A DNA stretch of 44,060 bases from an uncultured Phascolarctobacterium sp. (GCA_958448515.1 CAUDEF010000016.1:1-44060); one strand, 5' to 3'. Numbered from the stretch's first letter, positions 1-8,275 are shown. Made by a program: numbers and translations. Notes: generated from the letters alone by a model not told the origin.

Positions 1-54
1 GAAGGTGGCCGTACTGTAGGCGCTGGCGTTGTTTCCGAAGTAGAAGAAGCTTAA
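1..54 (+). CDS. tuf: Elongation factor Tu, C-terminal end only
   Basis: The first 17 codons of the window read EGGRTVGAGVVSEVEEA followed by TAA. The EGGRTVGAGVV tail is the signature C-terminus of EF-Tu, the GTPase that delivers aminoacyl-tRNA to the ribosome. The rest of the gene lies upstream of the window. Its position directly ahead of rpsJ matches the usual str-S10 junction of Firmicutes. The hairpin about 30 bases downstream probably ends its transcript. Confidence 0.93.
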   Translation, partial: EGGRTVGAGVVSEVEEA

Positions 55-83
55 TTATTAATTAATAGTTAGTTCCCGTAATG

Positions 84-120
84 TATGAGGGGCCTAATAT
101 GTGCCCCTCATATTCTTATG
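84..120 (+). terminator. Putative terminator after tuf
   Basis: A 10-bp perfect stem (84-93 with 103-112, arms TATGAGGGGC/GCCCCTCATA) with a 9-base loop is followed by a short T-rich stretch. It sits 29 bases after the tuf stop and well ahead of rpsJ. The T tract is interrupted, so termination may be partial and allow read-through into the S10 operon. Confidence 0.65.
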
Positions 121-145
121 TTTATTGGTATGGCCTTGCGATGAT

Positions 146-184
146 GTGAAAGGTTGCTTGCCTGTAAGACAGGGAGATTTTCAC
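146..184 (+). promoter_or_regulatory. Structured leader ahead of rpsJ
   Basis: Nested inverted repeats lie in the untranslated region before the S10 operon: an outer GTGAAA/TTTCAC pair (146-151, 179-184) encloses an inner CCTGT/ACAGG stem with a 3-base loop (161-165, 169-173). No T tract follows, so it is not a simple terminator. S10 leaders are autoregulated by L4 in Enterobacteria. Whether this element binds a ribosomal protein is inference only. Confidence 0.35.
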
Positions 185-234
185 GGAGTATGTCCGTTCT
201 TTGAAACTGGGCGATTTTAGGAGGAAATTTTTTA

Positions 235-546
235 ATGGCTAAATCTCAAAAAATCAGAATACGCCTGAAAGCGTATGATCATAAAGCACTTGATCAAAGT
301 GCTGCAAAAATTGTTGAAACTGCAAAACGCACTGGCGCGCAAGTTTCTGGTCCTATCCCTCTTCCGACCGAAAAAAATATTTACACAATTCTGCGTTCTC
401 CTCATGTTAACAAAGATTCTCGTGAACAATTCGAAATGCGTACTCACAAAAGACTTGTTGATATTCTGGAACCAACTGCGAAAACCGTTGACTCTTTAAT
501 GCGTCTTGATCTTCCGGCTGGCGTAGATATTGAAATTAAACTGTAA
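235..546 (+). CDS. rpsJ: 30S ribosomal protein S10
   Basis: The 103-residue product matches the usual S10 length. It carries the conserved start KIRIRLKAYDH, the HVNKDSREQFEMRTHKR segment in the middle, and the ending LPAGVDIEIKL. S10 assembles into the head of the 30S subunit and is also the NusE antitermination factor. An AGGAGG-type ribosome binding site lies just upstream of the ATG. It is the first gene of the S10 operon here, 15 bases ahead of rplC. Confidence 0.98.
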   Translation: MAKSQKIRIRLKAYDHKALDQSAAKIVETAKRTGAQVSGPIPLPTEKNIYTILRSPHVNKDSREQFEMRTHKRLVDILEPTAKTVDSLMRLDLPAGVDIEIKL

Positions 547-561
547 GGAGGAGGTGCAAGA

Positions 562-1203
562 ATGGCTAAAGGTATCTTAGGTAAAAAGCTGGGTATGACC
601 CAAATTTTTGAAGCTGACGGCAGATTAGTTCCTGTAACTGTTGTAGAAGCAGGTCCCTGCGTAGTACTTCAAAACAAAACTGTTGAAACTGACGGTTACA
701 ATGCTGTTCAAATCGGTTTCGGTGAAGTTAAAGAAAAACACGTTACTAAACCGATGAAAGGCCATTTTGACAAAGCTGGCGTTGCTCCGGTTAAATTTGT
801 CAGAGAATTGCGCTTGTCTGCTCCTTCTGAATACACTGTTGGTCAAAAAATTGCAGCTGACGTATTCGCAGCTGGTGAATTGATCGATGTAACTGGTATT
901 TCTCGTGGTAAAGGTTTCGCAGGCACTATTAAGCGTCACAATTTCGCTCGTGGTCCTATGAAACACGGTTCCAAATCTCATCGTGAACCTGGTTCTATGG
1001 GTCCTATGCATTCCGGTCCTGGCGGTCGCGTAATTAAAGGTAAAAAATTGCCTGGTCGTATGGGTGGTGCACAAGTTACTGTTCAACGTTTGACCATCGT
1101 TAAAGTTGATGCAGAACGTAATCTTATTTTGGTTAAAGGTGCTATTCCTGGTGCCGCAGGTTCTTGCGTAATCGTTAAAGAAACTGTAAAACCTAACAAA
1201 TAA
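562..1203 (+). CDS. rplC: 50S ribosomal protein L3
   Basis: The product has 213 residues, a normal bacterial L3 length. It opens with MAKGILGKKLGMTQIF and contains the conserved central loop GISRGKGFAGTIKRH and the HGSKSHREPGS segment that reaches toward the peptidyl-transferase centre. L3 is an early 50S assembly protein. Start is ATG with AAGGAGGAGG upstream. It lies between rpsJ and rplD as in other bacterial S10 operons. Confidence 0.98.
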   Translation: MAKGILGKKLGMTQIFEADGRLVPVTVVEAGPCVVLQNKTVETDGYNAVQIGFGEVKEKHVTKPMKGHFDKAGVAPVKFVRELRLSAPSEYTVGQKIAADVFAAGELIDVTGISRGKGFAGTIKRHNFARGPMKHGSKSHREPGSMGPMHSGPGGRVIKGKKLPGRMGGAQVTVQRLTIVKVDAERNLILVKGAIPGAAGSCVIVKETVKPNK

Positions 1204-1234
1204 GATCTAAGCGAAAGAAAGGAGGATGCTTCTA

Positions 1235-1861
1235 ATGCCGAAGTTATCAGTATATAACCTTGCCGGTCAAGTAACCGGTGAAATAGAATTGAATGATCAA
1301 GTATTTGGCGTTGAATTCAATGAAGCTGTTGTACATCAAGCAATTGTTATGCAGCTCGCTAACCAACGTCAAGGAACTTCTGCAACCAAAACTCGCGGTA
1401 TGGTACGCGGTGGCGGTCGCAAACCTTGGAAACAAAAAGGCACTGGCCGTGCTCGTTGTGGTTCTACCCGTTCTCCTATTTGGGTAGGTGGCGGTACTAC
1501 TTTTGGTCCCCAACCACGCAGCTATGCTAAAAAAATGCCGCGCAAAGCTCGTCGTTTGGCTCTGTGCTGCGCACTGTCTGCTAAAGTAGCAGCTGGTGAA
1601 ATGGTAGTAGTTGAAGGCTTAGCTTTCGATGCACCTAAAACTAAAAATGTTGTATCCATGCTCAATGCATTTGATGCAGCTGCTAAAAAAGCATTGCTTA
1701 TTACCGATGGTGAAAACACCAACGTTGAACTTTCCGCTCGTAACATGCCGAAAGTAACCGCAATTTCCAACATGGGTCTGAACTGCTTTGATATTCTCAA
1801 CAGCAACAAAGTATTCCTTGCTAAAGAAGTTGTAGAAAAAATTGAGGAGGTGCTCGCATAA
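1235..1861 (+). CDS. rplD: 50S ribosomal protein L4
   Basis: L4 is a 50S assembly protein with a long loop lining the exit tunnel. The tunnel loop is visible as KTRGMVRGGGRKPWKQKGTG, followed by RSPIWVGGG. I chose the ATG at 1235 (MPKLSVYNL). An in-frame ATG at 1226 overlaps the end of the GGAGG site at 1221-1225 and is too close to be used. This gives 208 residues. The stop codon shares one base with the rplW start, suggesting translational coupling. Confidence 0.97.
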   Translation: MPKLSVYNLAGQVTGEIELNDQVFGVEFNEAVVHQAIVMQLANQRQGTSATKTRGMVRGGGRKPWKQKGTGRARCGSTRSPIWVGGGTTFGPQPRSYAKKMPRKARRLALCCALSAKVAAGEMVVVEGLAFDAPKTKNVVSMLNAFDAAAKKALLITDGENTNVELSARNMPKVTAISNMGLNCFDILNSNKVFLAKEVVEKIEEVLA

Positions 1862-2151
1862 TGGCTGCTAATCCTCGCGATATCTTGATTCGTCCTATCA
1901 TTACTGAAAAAACTTCCGTAATGATGCAAGAAAATAAATACACTTTCCAAGTTCCCTTAACTGCGAACAAAGTGGAAATCCGCCAAGCTGTTGAAGCTAT
2001 TTTTGGCGTAAAAGTATTAAGTGTAAACACTATTCGCGTTTTTGGCAAAACCAAACGCATGGGCAAATATGTTGGCAAACGTTCCGATTACAAAAAAGCT
2101 ATCGTGAAGCTTGCTGAAGGCAATACGATTCCCCTTTTCGAAGGAATGTAA
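1861..2151 (+). CDS. rplW: 50S ribosomal protein L23
   Basis: The product has 96 residues. It carries the L23 start PRDILIRPIITEKTS and the segment VNTIRVFGKTKRMGKYVGKRSDYKKA split over its C-terminal half. L23 sits at the tunnel exit and docks trigger factor and the signal recognition particle. Its ATG overlaps the rplD stop by one base (TAATG), with the SD sequence inside the end of rplD. Confidence 0.97.
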   Translation: MAANPRDILIRPIITEKTSVMMQENKYTFQVPLTANKVEIRQAVEAIFGVKVLSVNTIRVFGKTKRMGKYVGKRSDYKKAIVKLAEGNTIPLFEGM

Positions 2152-2179
2152 TTGACGTATTATAAGGAGGTTAAATTAA

Positions 2180-3010
2180 ATGGCTATTAAAAGCTTTAAT
2201 CCGTATTCTCCTTCCAGACGCTTTATTACTGTGTCTGCCTTCGAAGAGATTACGACTGATAAGCCCTACCGTCCGCTTGTTGAAAAACTCGTTAGAAAAG
2301 CGGGCCGTAACAATACAGGCAAAATGACTGTTCGCCATCAGGGCGGCGGCCATAAAAGACAATATCGTATCATTGACTTTAAACGCACTAAAGACGGTAT
2401 TCCGGCTAGAGTTGCTACCATTGAATACGATCCTAACCGTAACGCACGCATTGCATTGTTAAACTATGTAGATGGTGAAAAACGTTACATCATCGCTCCG
2501 CTTGATCTGAAAGTTGGAGATATGGTTGTAAGTGGTCCTGAAGCAGATATCAAAGTTGGTAACTGCCTGCCGCTGAAAAACATTCCTCTTGGTACTATGG
2601 TACACAATGTTGAATTAAAAATCGGTAAAGGTGGCCAAATGGCACGCAGTGCTGGTGCATCCGCGCAATTGATGGCTAAAGAAGGCGACTATGCTCTTCT
2701 CCGTCTGCCTTCCGGTGAAATTCGTAAAGTACATATCAACTGCCGCGCTACTGTTGGTCAGGTAGGCAACATTGATGCTGAAAACATCTGCATCGGTAAA
2801 GCTGGCCGTAGCCGTTGGTTGGGCGTTCGTCCTGCTAACCGTGGTGTAGTAATGAATCCTAATGACCATCCGCATGGTGGTGGCGAAGGTCACTCTCCTG
2901 TTGGTCGTAAACGTCCTGTTACTCCTTGGGGCAAATGTGCTTTCGGTACTCGTACCCGTAAAGAGAAAAAAGCTTCTAGCAAGCTGATTTTAAAACGTAG
3001 AACCAAATAA
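2180..3010 (+). CDS. rplB: 50S ribosomal protein L2
   Basis: The 276-residue product is of standard L2 length. It shows the hallmark RNA-binding segment KRQYRIIDFKR and the C-terminal MNPNDHPHGGGEG motif. The latter contains the histidine studied in peptidyl-transferase function. L2 is one of the primary 23S rRNA binders needed for subunit association. ATG start with TAAGGAGG upstream, 28 bases after rplW. Confidence 0.98.
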   Translation: MAIKSFNPYSPSRRFITVSAFEEITTDKPYRPLVEKLVRKAGRNNTGKMTVRHQGGGHKRQYRIIDFKRTKDGIPARVATIEYDPNRNARIALLNYVDGEKRYIIAPLDLKVGDMVVSGPEADIKVGNCLPLKNIPLGTMVHNVELKIGKGGQMARSAGASAQLMAKEGDYALLRLPSGEIRKVHINCRATVGQVGNIDAENICIGKAGRSRWLGVRPANRGVVMNPNDHPHGGGEGHSPVGRKRPVTPWGKCAFGTRTRKEKKASSKLILKRRTK

Positions 3011-3041
3011 TATAACAGGATAAGGAAAGGAGGCTAACCTA

Positions 3042-3317
3042 GTGTCCAGATCAGTTAAAAAAGGACCTTTTGTCCATGCAAGTCTTTTGAAAAAAATTGA
3101 TGCGCTTAATGCCGCTAATGATAAAAAAGTTGTTAAGACCTGGTCTCGCAGCTCTACAATTATTCCGTCTTTTGTTGGTCACACCATTGCGGTTCATGAC
3201 GGACGCAAACATGTTCCGGTATTCATTACCGAGGATATGGTAGGCCACAAACTGGGAGAATTCGCTCCCACTCGTACTTACAAAGGTCATGCCGATAAGA
3301 CCACAGGCTTAAAATAA
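3042..3317 (+). CDS. rpsS: 30S ribosomal protein S19
   Basis: The 91-residue product begins MSRSVKKGPFVHASLLKKI and contains TWSRSSTIIPSFVGHTIAVH and KLGEFAPTRTYKGH, all diagnostic of S19, a 30S head protein that contacts S13. The start codon is GTG, placed 9 bases after AAAGGAGG. No ATG fits the conserved N-terminus. Confidence 0.97.
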   Translation: MSRSVKKGPFVHASLLKKIDALNAANDKKVVKTWSRSSTIIPSFVGHTIAVHDGRKHVPVFITEDMVGHKLGEFAPTRTYKGHADKTTGLK

Positions 3318-3337
3318 GGGGAAAGGGGGCAAATAAC

Positions 3338-3670
3338 ATGGAAGCAAAAGCAATTGCAAAATATGTTCGCATTGCACCGCGCAAATTGCGCATCGTAATT
3401 AACCTGATCCGCGGTAAATCCGTTGGTGAAGCATTCGCGATCCTCAAATTCACCCCGAAGGTTGGTTCTGAGGTAATCGAAAAAGTACTGCGTAGTGCTG
3501 TAGCAAACGCAGAACACAATTTTGATATGAACGTGGATAACCTGATCGTTTCTACTTGCTATGTAGATCAAGGTCCTACCATGAAACGTATTCATCCTCG
3601 TTCCCGTGGACAGGCTTTCAAAATTTTGAAACGTTCCAGCCACGTAACTGTAGCAGTAAAAGAAAAATAA
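3338..3670 (+). CDS. rplV: 50S ribosomal protein L22
   Basis: The 110-residue product starts MEAKAIAKYVRIAPRKLRIV and ends with the extended hairpin region around GPTMKRIHPRSRGQAFKI. L22 lines the constriction of the exit tunnel, and its hairpin is where macrolide-resistance changes occur. ATG start behind AAGGGGGC. Order rpsS-rplV-rpsC is canonical. Confidence 0.97.
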   Translation: MEAKAIAKYVRIAPRKLRIVINLIRGKSVGEAFAILKFTPKVGSEVIEKVLRSAVANAEHNFDMNVDNLIVSTCYVDQGPTMKRIHPRSRGQAFKILKRSSHVTVAVKEK

Positions 3671-3698
3671 TAATCCCGTCAGAAGGAGGGAACATATA

Positions 3699-4367
3699 GT
3701 GGGTCAAAAAGTTAATCCGCATGGTCTCCGCGTTGGTGTTATCAAAGGATGGGATTCCAAATGGTATGCTGACAAAGACTATGAAAAATTCTTATTAGAA
3801 GATATTAAAATCCGTGAATTTATTAAAGAAAAATTGTTCTTGTCCGGTATTTCTAAAGTTGAAATCGAACGTGCGTCCAATAAAGCCCGCATTTCCATCC
3901 ATACTGCAAAACCTGGTATGGTAATCGGTCGTCAAGGCAGCAATATTGAATTACTCAAATCTGACCTGAAAAAAATGACTGACAGCGCAATCGATATCAA
4001 TATCGTAGAAGTTAAAACCCCGGATATGGACGCAACTTTGGTTGCAGAGAACATTGCAGCTCAATTAGAACGCCGTATTGCTTTCCGTCGTGCTATGAAA
4101 CAATGCGTTGGTCGTACTATGCGCATGGGCGCTAAAGGTATCAAAGTTCAAGTTGGCGGTCGTCTTGGCGGTGCTGAAATCGCACGTAGCGAAAGCTATC
4201 GTGAAGGCAGTATTCCTCTGCACACTCTGCGTGCTGACATTGATTACGGCACAGCAGAAGCTCATACTACTTATGGCCGTCTTGGCGTAAAAGTATGGAT
4301 TTACAAAGGTGAAGTCCTTCCTGAAAGCAAAGAAGCAGTAAAAGCTGCTGAAGCAAAGGAGGCATAA
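3699..4367 (+). CDS. rpsC: 30S ribosomal protein S3
   Basis: The 222-residue product starts MGQKVNPHGLRVGVIKGWDS. It contains the type II KH segment PGMVIGRQGSNIE and the C-terminal RTMRMGAKGIKVQVGGRLGGAEIARSE region, quoted here in part. S3 forms the mRNA entry channel with S4 and S5. The start is GTG with AGAAGGAGGG upstream. The last codons contain an AAGGAGG that probably serves the following rplP start. Confidence 0.97.
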   Translation: MGQKVNPHGLRVGVIKGWDSKWYADKDYEKFLLEDIKIREFIKEKLFLSGISKVEIERASNKARISIHTAKPGMVIGRQGSNIELLKSDLKKMTDSAIDINIVEVKTPDMDATLVAENIAAQLERRIAFRRAMKQCVGRTMRMGAKGIKVQVGGRLGGAEIARSESYREGSIPLHTLRADIDYGTAEAHTTYGRLGVKVWIYKGEVLPESKEAVKAAEAKEA

Positions 4368-4373
4368 TCTGAC

Positions 4374-4826
4374 ATGTTATTACCGAAGAGAGTTAAACAT
4401 CGTAAACAACATAGAGGTCGTATGACCGGTCGTGCTATGCGCGGTAATAAAATCGCTCATGGTGAATATGGTCTGGTAGCTTTGGAACCTTCCTGGGTAA
4501 CCAATCGCCAAATCGAAGCAGCTCGTATTGCTATGACTCGTTACATTAAACGTGGTGGTCAAGTTTGGATTCAGATTTTCCCGGACAAACCGATTACTGC
4601 AAAACCTGCTGAAACTCGTATGGGTTCCGGTAAAGGTTCTCCTGAATATTGGGTAGCAGTAGTAAAACCTGGCCGTGTAATGTTCGAGATGGACGGCGTA
4701 AGCGAAGAAGTAGCTAGAGAAGCTATGCGTCTTGCAAGCCACAAATTGCCGATCAAATGCAAATTTGTGACCCGTGCTCAACAGGAAGCTGAAGCTGCTG
4801 CACAAGAAAAGGGTGGTGAAGCTTAA
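4374..4826 (+). CDS. rplP: 50S ribosomal protein L16
   Basis: L16 organises the A-site region of the 50S subunit. The 150-residue product starts MLLPKRVKHRKQHRGRMTGR and contains IAMTRYIKRGGQVWI and RMGSGKGSPEYWVAVV. It is a little longer than the usual 136-145 residues because of an acidic, alanine-rich tail ending EAAAQEKGGEA. The stop overlaps the rpmC start by one base. Confidence 0.97.
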   Translation: MLLPKRVKHRKQHRGRMTGRAMRGNKIAHGEYGLVALEPSWVTNRQIEAARIAMTRYIKRGGQVWIQIFPDKPITAKPAETRMGSGKGSPEYWVAVVKPGRVMFEMDGVSEEVAREAMRLASHKLPIKCKFVTRAQQEAEAAAQEKGGEA

Positions 4827-5020
4827 TGAAAACAACAGAAATTCGTGAAATGTCTGCTGCTGAGTTAGACACCAAATTGGCAGGTTTGAAAGAAGAACTT
4901 TTCAATCTGCGTTTTCAAATGGCAACCGGTCAATGTGAAAACCCCATGAAAATTCGTGAAGTTAAAAAATCCATTGCCCGTATCAAAACCATTCAGCGTG
5001 AACGTGAACTGAACGCTTAA
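4826..5020 (+). CDS. rpmC: 50S ribosomal protein L29
   Basis: The 64-residue product has the L29 pattern: MSAAELDTKLAGLKEELFNL, then RFQMATGQCENPMKIREVKK and a basic helix with IARIKTIQRERE. L29 is a helical hairpin next to L23 at the tunnel exit. Translation probably couples to rplP through the TAATG overlap, with the AAGGGTGG near the end of rplP acting as the ribosome binding site. Confidence 0.96.
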   Translation: MKTTEIREMSAAELDTKLAGLKEELFNLRFQMATGQCENPMKIREVKKSIARIKTIQRERELNA

Positions 5021-5054
5021 TTGTTTGTAAAGTATGAACAAGGAGGAAACAGTC

Positions 5055-5315
5055 GTGACCGAAGAAAGAAACGCACGTGTTACCCGTATTGGTAAAGTTG
5101 TCAGCGATAAAATGCAGAAAACTGTAGTTGTTGCAGTAGAACGTTTCGTTCAGCATCCGCTGTACAAAAAAGGCGTACAAAATACTATTAAATTTAAAGC
5201 TCATGACGAAAACAACGAAGCTCATATCGGCGACGTAGTTAAAATCATGCAAACTCGTCCGCTTTCCAAAGATAAATGCTGGCGTGTAATTGAAATTTTA
5301 GAGCGTGCAAAATAA
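5055..5315 (+). CDS. rpsQ: 30S ribosomal protein S17
   Basis: S17 is a primary 16S rRNA binder. The product carries RIGKVVSDKMQKTVVVAVE and HDENNEAHIGDVVKIMQTRP. An in-frame ATG exists at 5034, but it lies ahead of the AAGGAGG at 5040-5046. The GTG at 5055 is 8 bases after that site and gives an 86-residue protein of normal length (MTEERNARVTRIG), so I place the start there. Confidence 0.95.
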   Translation: MTEERNARVTRIGKVVSDKMQKTVVVAVERFVQHPLYKKGVQNTIKFKAHDENNEAHIGDVVKIMQTRPLSKDKCWRVIEILERAK

Positions 5316-5352
5316 TATTTGCCAATAGATATTTGGCAAGGGAGGGAAATCC

Positions 5353-5721
5353 ATGATACAACAACAAACTATCCTTAATGTTGGTGATAACACTGGCGCT
5401 AAGAAAGTTATGTGTATTCGCGTATTAGGCGGTTCTTATCGCAAATATGCTAATATTGGTGACGTTATCGTGTGTGCTGTTAAAGATGCATCACCCGGTG
5501 GCGTTGTAAAAAAAGGTGACGTAGTTAAAGCAGTTGTTGTTCGTTCCAAAAAAGGTGTTCGTCGTCCTGATGGCTCCTATATTCGTTTCGATGAAAACGC
5601 TGCTGTTGTAATTAAAGACGATAAAAGTCCTCGCGGTACCCGTATTTTCGGACCAGTTGCCCGCGAACTTCGTGAAAAAGATTTTATGAAAATTATTTCT
5701 CTGGCACCGGAAGTGCTGTAA
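5353..5721 (+). CDS. rplN: 50S ribosomal protein L14
   Basis: The 122-residue product has the universal L14 features: MIQQQTILNVGDNTGAKKVM at the start, SPGGVVKKGDVVKAVVVRSK in the middle and RGTRIFGPVARELRE near the end. L14 forms part of an inter-subunit bridge and is the docking site of the silencing factor RsfS. The ATG follows AAGGGAGGG. Confidence 0.98.
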   Translation: MIQQQTILNVGDNTGAKKVMCIRVLGGSYRKYANIGDVIVCAVKDASPGGVVKKGDVVKAVVVRSKKGVRRPDGSYIRFDENAAVVIKDDKSPRGTRIFGPVARELREKDFMKIISLAPEVL

Positions 5722-5759
5722 GAAATCTGATAACGCACTAATAAGGAGGTGTTCTTGAC

Positions 5760-6089
5760 ATGGCAAATGCTGTAAAGCTGCATGTTAAAAAAGGCGATAC
5801 CGTTCTTGTTTTATCCGGTAAGGACAAAGGCAAGCAAGGTAAAATCGTTGAAGCTCTGCCTAAAAAAGCCAAAGTGGTTGTTGAAGGCGTAAATAAAGTA
5901 AAACGTCATACCAGACCGTCTCAAGCAAATCCTCAAGGCGGTATTATTACTAAAGAAGCTCCTATTTCTTCTTCTAAAGTAATGCTGGTATGCCCGGCTT
6001 GCAACAAAGCAACCCGTATTAAAAAGACCGCTGTTGCTGGTGCATTCGTAAGAACCTGCAAAAAATGCGGTGAAGTTATAGATAAATAA
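5760..6089 (+). CDS. rplX: 50S ribosomal protein L24, zinc-ribbon type
   Basis: The 109-residue product has the KOW domain (HVKKGDTVLVLSGKDKGKQG) and the EGVNKVKRHTRPSQ segment. L24 initiates 50S assembly. The C-terminal third carries two CxxC pairs, CPAC and CKKC, a form of L24 that can bind zinc and is found in part of the Firmicutes. ATG start with TAAGGAGG upstream. Confidence 0.97.
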   Translation: MANAVKLHVKKGDTVLVLSGKDKGKQGKIVEALPKKAKVVVEGVNKVKRHTRPSQANPQGGIITKEAPISSSKVMLVCPACNKATRIKKTAVAGAFVRTCKKCGEVIDK

Positions 6090-6115
6090 ATTCCGGGAAA
6101 GGAGGAAATTTTTGA

Positions 6116-6661
6116 ATGGCAAAGACAAGATTGCAAGAAAAATATTTGTCTGAAGCTGTTAAAGGCTTGATGGACAAATTCCAATATAAAAATGTAATGG
6201 AAATTCCTAAAATTGAAAAAGTTGTCATCAACATGGGTGTTGGCGAAGCTGTTGGTAACAGCAAAGCATTAGAATCTGCTGTAGCTGATATGACTATCAT
6301 TGCTGGTCAAAAACCTGTTATCACTAAAGCTAAAAAATCTATCGCAGCTTTCAAAGTACGTCAAGGCATGCCTCTGGGTACCAAAGTTACCCTTCGCGGC
6401 GATCGTATGTACTACTTCCTTGACAAGCTGATGAATCTCGCTCTTCCGCGCGTACGTGACTTCCGCGGTGTAAGTGCTACATCTTTTGATGGTCGCGGCA
6501 ACTACGCTTTAGGACTTAAAGAACAATTGATTTTCCCGGAAATTGAGTACGATAAGATTGATAAAGTACGTGGAATGGATATTATCATTGTTACTACCGC
6601 TAAGACTGACGAGGAAGCTAGAGAACTGCTCAGACTCCTCGGAATGCCGTTCAGCGCATAA
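6116..6661 (+). CDS. rplE: 50S ribosomal protein L5
   Basis: The 181-residue product starts MAKTRLQEKYLSEAVKGLM. It contains KVVINMGVGEAVGNSK, QKPVITKAKKSIAAFKVRQG and RDFRGVSATSFDGRGNYALG, all diagnostic of L5. L5 binds 5S rRNA and contacts the P-site tRNA. ATG start behind AAAGGAGGAAA. It precedes the short rpsN as in other spc operons. Confidence 0.98.
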   Translation: MAKTRLQEKYLSEAVKGLMDKFQYKNVMEIPKIEKVVINMGVGEAVGNSKALESAVADMTIIAGQKPVITKAKKSIAAFKVRQGMPLGTKVTLRGDRMYYFLDKLMNLALPRVRDFRGVSATSFDGRGNYALGLKEQLIFPEIEYDKIDKVRGMDIIIVTTAKTDEEARELLRLLGMPFSA

Positions 6662-6678
6662 GGTGAGGAGGGAATACT

Positions 6679-6864
6679 TTGGCTAAGAAAGCCCTGATTG
6701 AAAAATGGAAAAGCGAACCTAAATTTGAAGTTCGCCGTTATAACCGCTGCAAAGTTTGCGGCAGACCTCATGGCTATATGCGTAAATTTGGCCTCTGCCG
6801 TATCTGCTTCCGTGAATATGCTTACAAAGGTGCTATTCCGGGCGTAACCAAAGCTAGCTGGTAA
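6679..6864 (+). CDS. rpsN: 30S ribosomal protein S14, zinc-binding type Z
   Basis: The 61-residue product is the short type Z form of S14 (the long zinc-free form is about 89-101 residues). Its zinc ligands lie in the pattern C-x2-C-x12-C-x2-C (CKVC then CRIC). It ends AYKGAIPGVTKASW, as usual. The start codon is TTG, with GAGGAGGG 9-10 bases upstream. Confidence 0.97.
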   Translation: MAKKALIEKWKSEPKFEVRRYNRCKVCGRPHGYMRKFGLCRICFREYAYKGAIPGVTKASW

Positions 6865-6895
6865 GACAGACAACAAGGAAGGAGGGTATATAAGT

Positions 6896-7294
6896 ATGGT
6901 AATGACTGACCCGATCGCTGATATGCTTACCCGTATCCGTAATGCAAACTCAGTTAATCACGATAAAGTTGAAATTCCTGGCAGCAAAATCAAAGTTGCT
7001 ATTGCAGAAATTTTGAAAGCTGAAGGTTTCATTAAAGATTTTGAAGTAATCGCTGATAATAAACAAAATGTTATTCGCGTTAGCCTGAAATACGGTGCAA
7101 ATAAAGAAAAAGTTATTTCCGGTATTAAACGTATTTCCAAACCTGGTCTGAGAGTTTATTCTCAAAAAGACCAACTGCCTAGAGTCCTTGGTGGTCTCGG
7201 TATCGCAGTAATTTCTACTTCCCAAGGTCTTATGACTGATAAAGCAGCTCGTAAAGCTGGTTTAGGTGGCGAAGTACTCGCATACGTATGGTAA
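6896..7294 (+). CDS. rpsH: 30S ribosomal protein S8
   Basis: The 132-residue product starts MVMTDPIADMLTRIRNAN, the classic S8 N-terminus, and ends with GLMTDKAARKAGLGGEVLAYVW. S8 is a primary binder of the 16S central domain and the translational repressor of the spc operon in E. coli. Start ATG behind AAGGAAGGAGGG. Confidence 0.98.
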   Translation: MVMTDPIADMLTRIRNANSVNHDKVEIPGSKIKVAIAEILKAEGFIKDFEVIADNKQNVIRVSLKYGANKEKVISGIKRISKPGLRVYSQKDQLPRVLGGLGIAVISTSQGLMTDKAARKAGLGGEVLAYVW

Positions 7295-7321
7295 TACTAA
7301 AAAGATAGGAGGTGCTCGTAC

Positions 7322-7870
7322 GTGTCTAGAATTGGTAAAATGCCAATTACTGTTCCCGCTGGTGTAACAGTTACTATTGAAAACAATTTCGTGACTGTAA
7401 AAGGTCCTAAAGGCGAACTTTCTCGCCAAATCAATAAAAACATGAAACTGACCCTGGACAACGGTGTTCTGACTGTAGAACGTCCTAACGATGAAAAAGA
7501 AAATCGTGCAATGCATGGTCTGTCTCGTACACTCATCAATAACATGGTTGTTGGTGTAACTCAAGGTTTCAGCAAAACTCTGGAAATTAATGGTGTTGGT
7601 TACCGTGCTGCAAAACAAGGTCAAAACATCAACTTCACTCTCGGATTCTCTCATCCGGTTGTTAAAGAGCCGCCTGCTGGTATTACCTTTGAAGTACCTG
7701 CTCCGAACAAAATCGTTGTTAGTGGTGCAAATAAAGAAGTAGTAGGCGCAGTTGCCGCAGAAATCCGTACTTTACGTCCGCCTGAACCTTACAAAGGCAA
7801 AGGTATTCGCTATGAAGGTGAATTTGTTCGTCGTAAAGTTGGTAAAGCTGGCGGTAAAGGCAAGAAATAA
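7322..7870 (+). CDS. rplF: 50S ribosomal protein L6
   Basis: The 182-residue product starts MSRIGKMPITVPAGVTV and has the duplicated L6 fold. Conserved segments are GVGYRAAKQGQ, GFSHPVV and the C-terminal RPPEPYKGKGIRYEGEFVRRK. L6 supports the GTPase-associated centre. The start codon is GTG behind AGGAGGTG. Confidence 0.97.
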   Translation: MSRIGKMPITVPAGVTVTIENNFVTVKGPKGELSRQINKNMKLTLDNGVLTVERPNDEKENRAMHGLSRTLINNMVVGVTQGFSKTLEINGVGYRAAKQGQNINFTLGFSHPVVKEPPAGITFEVPAPNKIVVSGANKEVVGAVAAEIRTLRPPEPYKGKGIRYEGEFVRRKVGKAGGKGKK

Positions 7871-7895
7871 TTTCTAAAAGAAGGGAGTGAAACTC

Positions 7896-8258
7896 TTGCT
7901 TAACAGAGTTGATAAAAACGAGAAACGTCAAAAACGTCATCTCCGTTCTCGTAGATATATTTACGGTACTGCAGAAAGACCTCGTCTGAATGTATATCGT
8001 TCCCTGTCCAACATTTATGCACAGGTAATTAACGATGAAACTGGCGAAACTATTGCTGCAGCTAGCACTGTAGAAAAAGAATTAAAAGCTAACTACGGCG
8101 GCAACATTGAAGCTGCTAAAGCTGTAGGTAAAGCAATTGCTGAAAAAGCACTGGCTAAAGGTGTTAAAGAAGTAGTATTTGATCGTGGCGGTTATTTATA
8201 TCATGGCCGTGTTGCTGCTTTGGCAGAAGCCGCTCGTGAAGCTGGCTTAGAATTCTAA
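7896..8258 (+). CDS. rplR: 50S ribosomal protein L18
   Basis: L18 carries 5S rRNA into the 50S subunit. Conserved parts are RLNVYRSLSNIYAQVINDETG and the C-terminal KEVVFDRGGYLYHGRVAALAEAAREAGL, the latter quoted in part. A GTG at 7887 overlaps the AAGGGAG site, so I prefer the in-frame TTG at 7896, 8 bases downstream of it. This gives a normal 120-residue protein starting MLNRVDKNEKRQKRH. Confidence 0.95.
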   Translation: MLNRVDKNEKRQKRHLRSRRYIYGTAERPRLNVYRSLSNIYAQVINDETGETIAAASTVEKELKANYGGNIEAAKAVGKAIAEKALAKGVKEVVFDRGGYLYHGRVAALAEAAREAGLEF

Positions 8259-8275
8259 GAGAAGGAGGAAACAAA

